A DNA stretch of 64,000 bases from Allorhizobium undicola ORS 992 = ATCC 700741 (GTDB lineage: Bacteria > Pseudomonadota > Alphaproteobacteria > Rhizobiales > Rhizobiaceae). The DNA is taken from positions 1-64,000 of the forward strand of contig NZ_JHXQ01000021.1 of NCBI RefSeq assembly GCF_000621665.1. Reading direction: 5' to 3'. The position numbers and the translations under genes are program-made. How positions within the stretch are numbered: the stretch's first letter is position 1; each line of letters starts with the position of its first letter. The notes under the pieces are model-generated. The model saw only the letters and a list, made by a program, of their open reading frames with translations. It ran no database searches and was not told the origin of the DNA. Positions 63,933 to 64,000 of the stretch are shown piece after piece.

Positions 63933-64000
63933 CGGCAAGATCAAGGCCCTGCCTGCATTGCTGAAAAAGGCCGTCACCACACCTATTCATTGAAGAATGG

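Larger units (their letters stand above)
63565..64000. other. Gene-free window end with a palindromic repeat and insertion
   Basis: No convincing coding frame follows the binding-protein gene. The region holds a rhizobial-type palindrome split by a MITE-like element (63787-63932). The remainder shows nothing recognisable. Confidence 0.5.

Overview
The window looks like alphaproteobacterial chromosomal DNA from the order Rhizobiales, most likely the Brucella/Ochrobactrum lineage. The grounds are the gene set (pmtA-pyrF, rph-rdgB-hemW, dnaA-rpsT-enoyl-CoA hydratase-mutM-ubiE-ubiB, glk-mgsA), the moderately high GC content, and palindromic intergenic repeats of the type known from Brucella (Bru-RS-like) and other rhizobia. 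Almost all of it is housekeeping or transport DNA. I see no prophage, IS transposase, conjugation gene or CRISPR array.

Layout. 1-5.6 kb: a beta-helix exported protein, pyrF, pmtA and dnaN, with rsmI-yraN divergent. 5.8-10.7 kb: a cupin gene and a ugpBAEC glycerol-3-phosphate importer with a phased Pho box. 11-16 kb: comM and polA; convergent with comM is a likely three-hairpin small RNA with anti-Shine-Dalgarno loops. 16-22.6 kb: an exported amidohydrolase, a LysR regulator, a Gfo/Idh/MocA dehydrogenase, a sugar-phosphate-isomerase-like TIM barrel and a divergent LacI-type regulator. 22.7-25.2 kb: phnN, phnM and a DUF1045 gene, a phosphonate set without C-P lyase core genes. 25.4-30.4 kb: a possible micro-ORF, a hexanucleotide repeat, a class II glutamine amidotransferase, and a LysR/MFS/M20-hydrolase catabolic module. 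30.5-35.6 kb: grpE and hrcA, divergent from rph-VOC-rdgB-hemW. 35.8-42.9 kb: dnaA, an 800-bp AT-rich gap with clustered GANTC sites, rpsT, enoyl-CoA hydratase, mutM, ubiE, ubiB. 42.9-46.2 kb: a three-gene phosphorelay (CHASE3-like kinase, single-domain receiver, receiver-HisKA_2 kinase) preceded by a sequence matching the EcfG general-stress promoter. 46.2-54.3 kb: a nucleoside import and salvage operon (BMP binding protein, ATPase, two permeases, cdd, purine nucleoside phosphorylase, deoC, deoA). 54.7-64 kb: msrA, a small membrane protein, tRNA-Ser(GGA), a MocR regulator divergent from a DMT exporter, glk, mgsA, mepA, a YejA-type binding protein, and a 115-bp MITE-like insertion in a palindrome.

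Most notable are the non-coding and regulatory signals: the sRNA candidate, the EcfG-type promoter and 17-bp hairpin ahead of the phosphorelay, the MITE-like insertion with an 8-bp target duplication, the phased Pho box, the GANTC cluster upstream of dnaA, and at least three families of palindromic repeats that occur in chimeric combinations.
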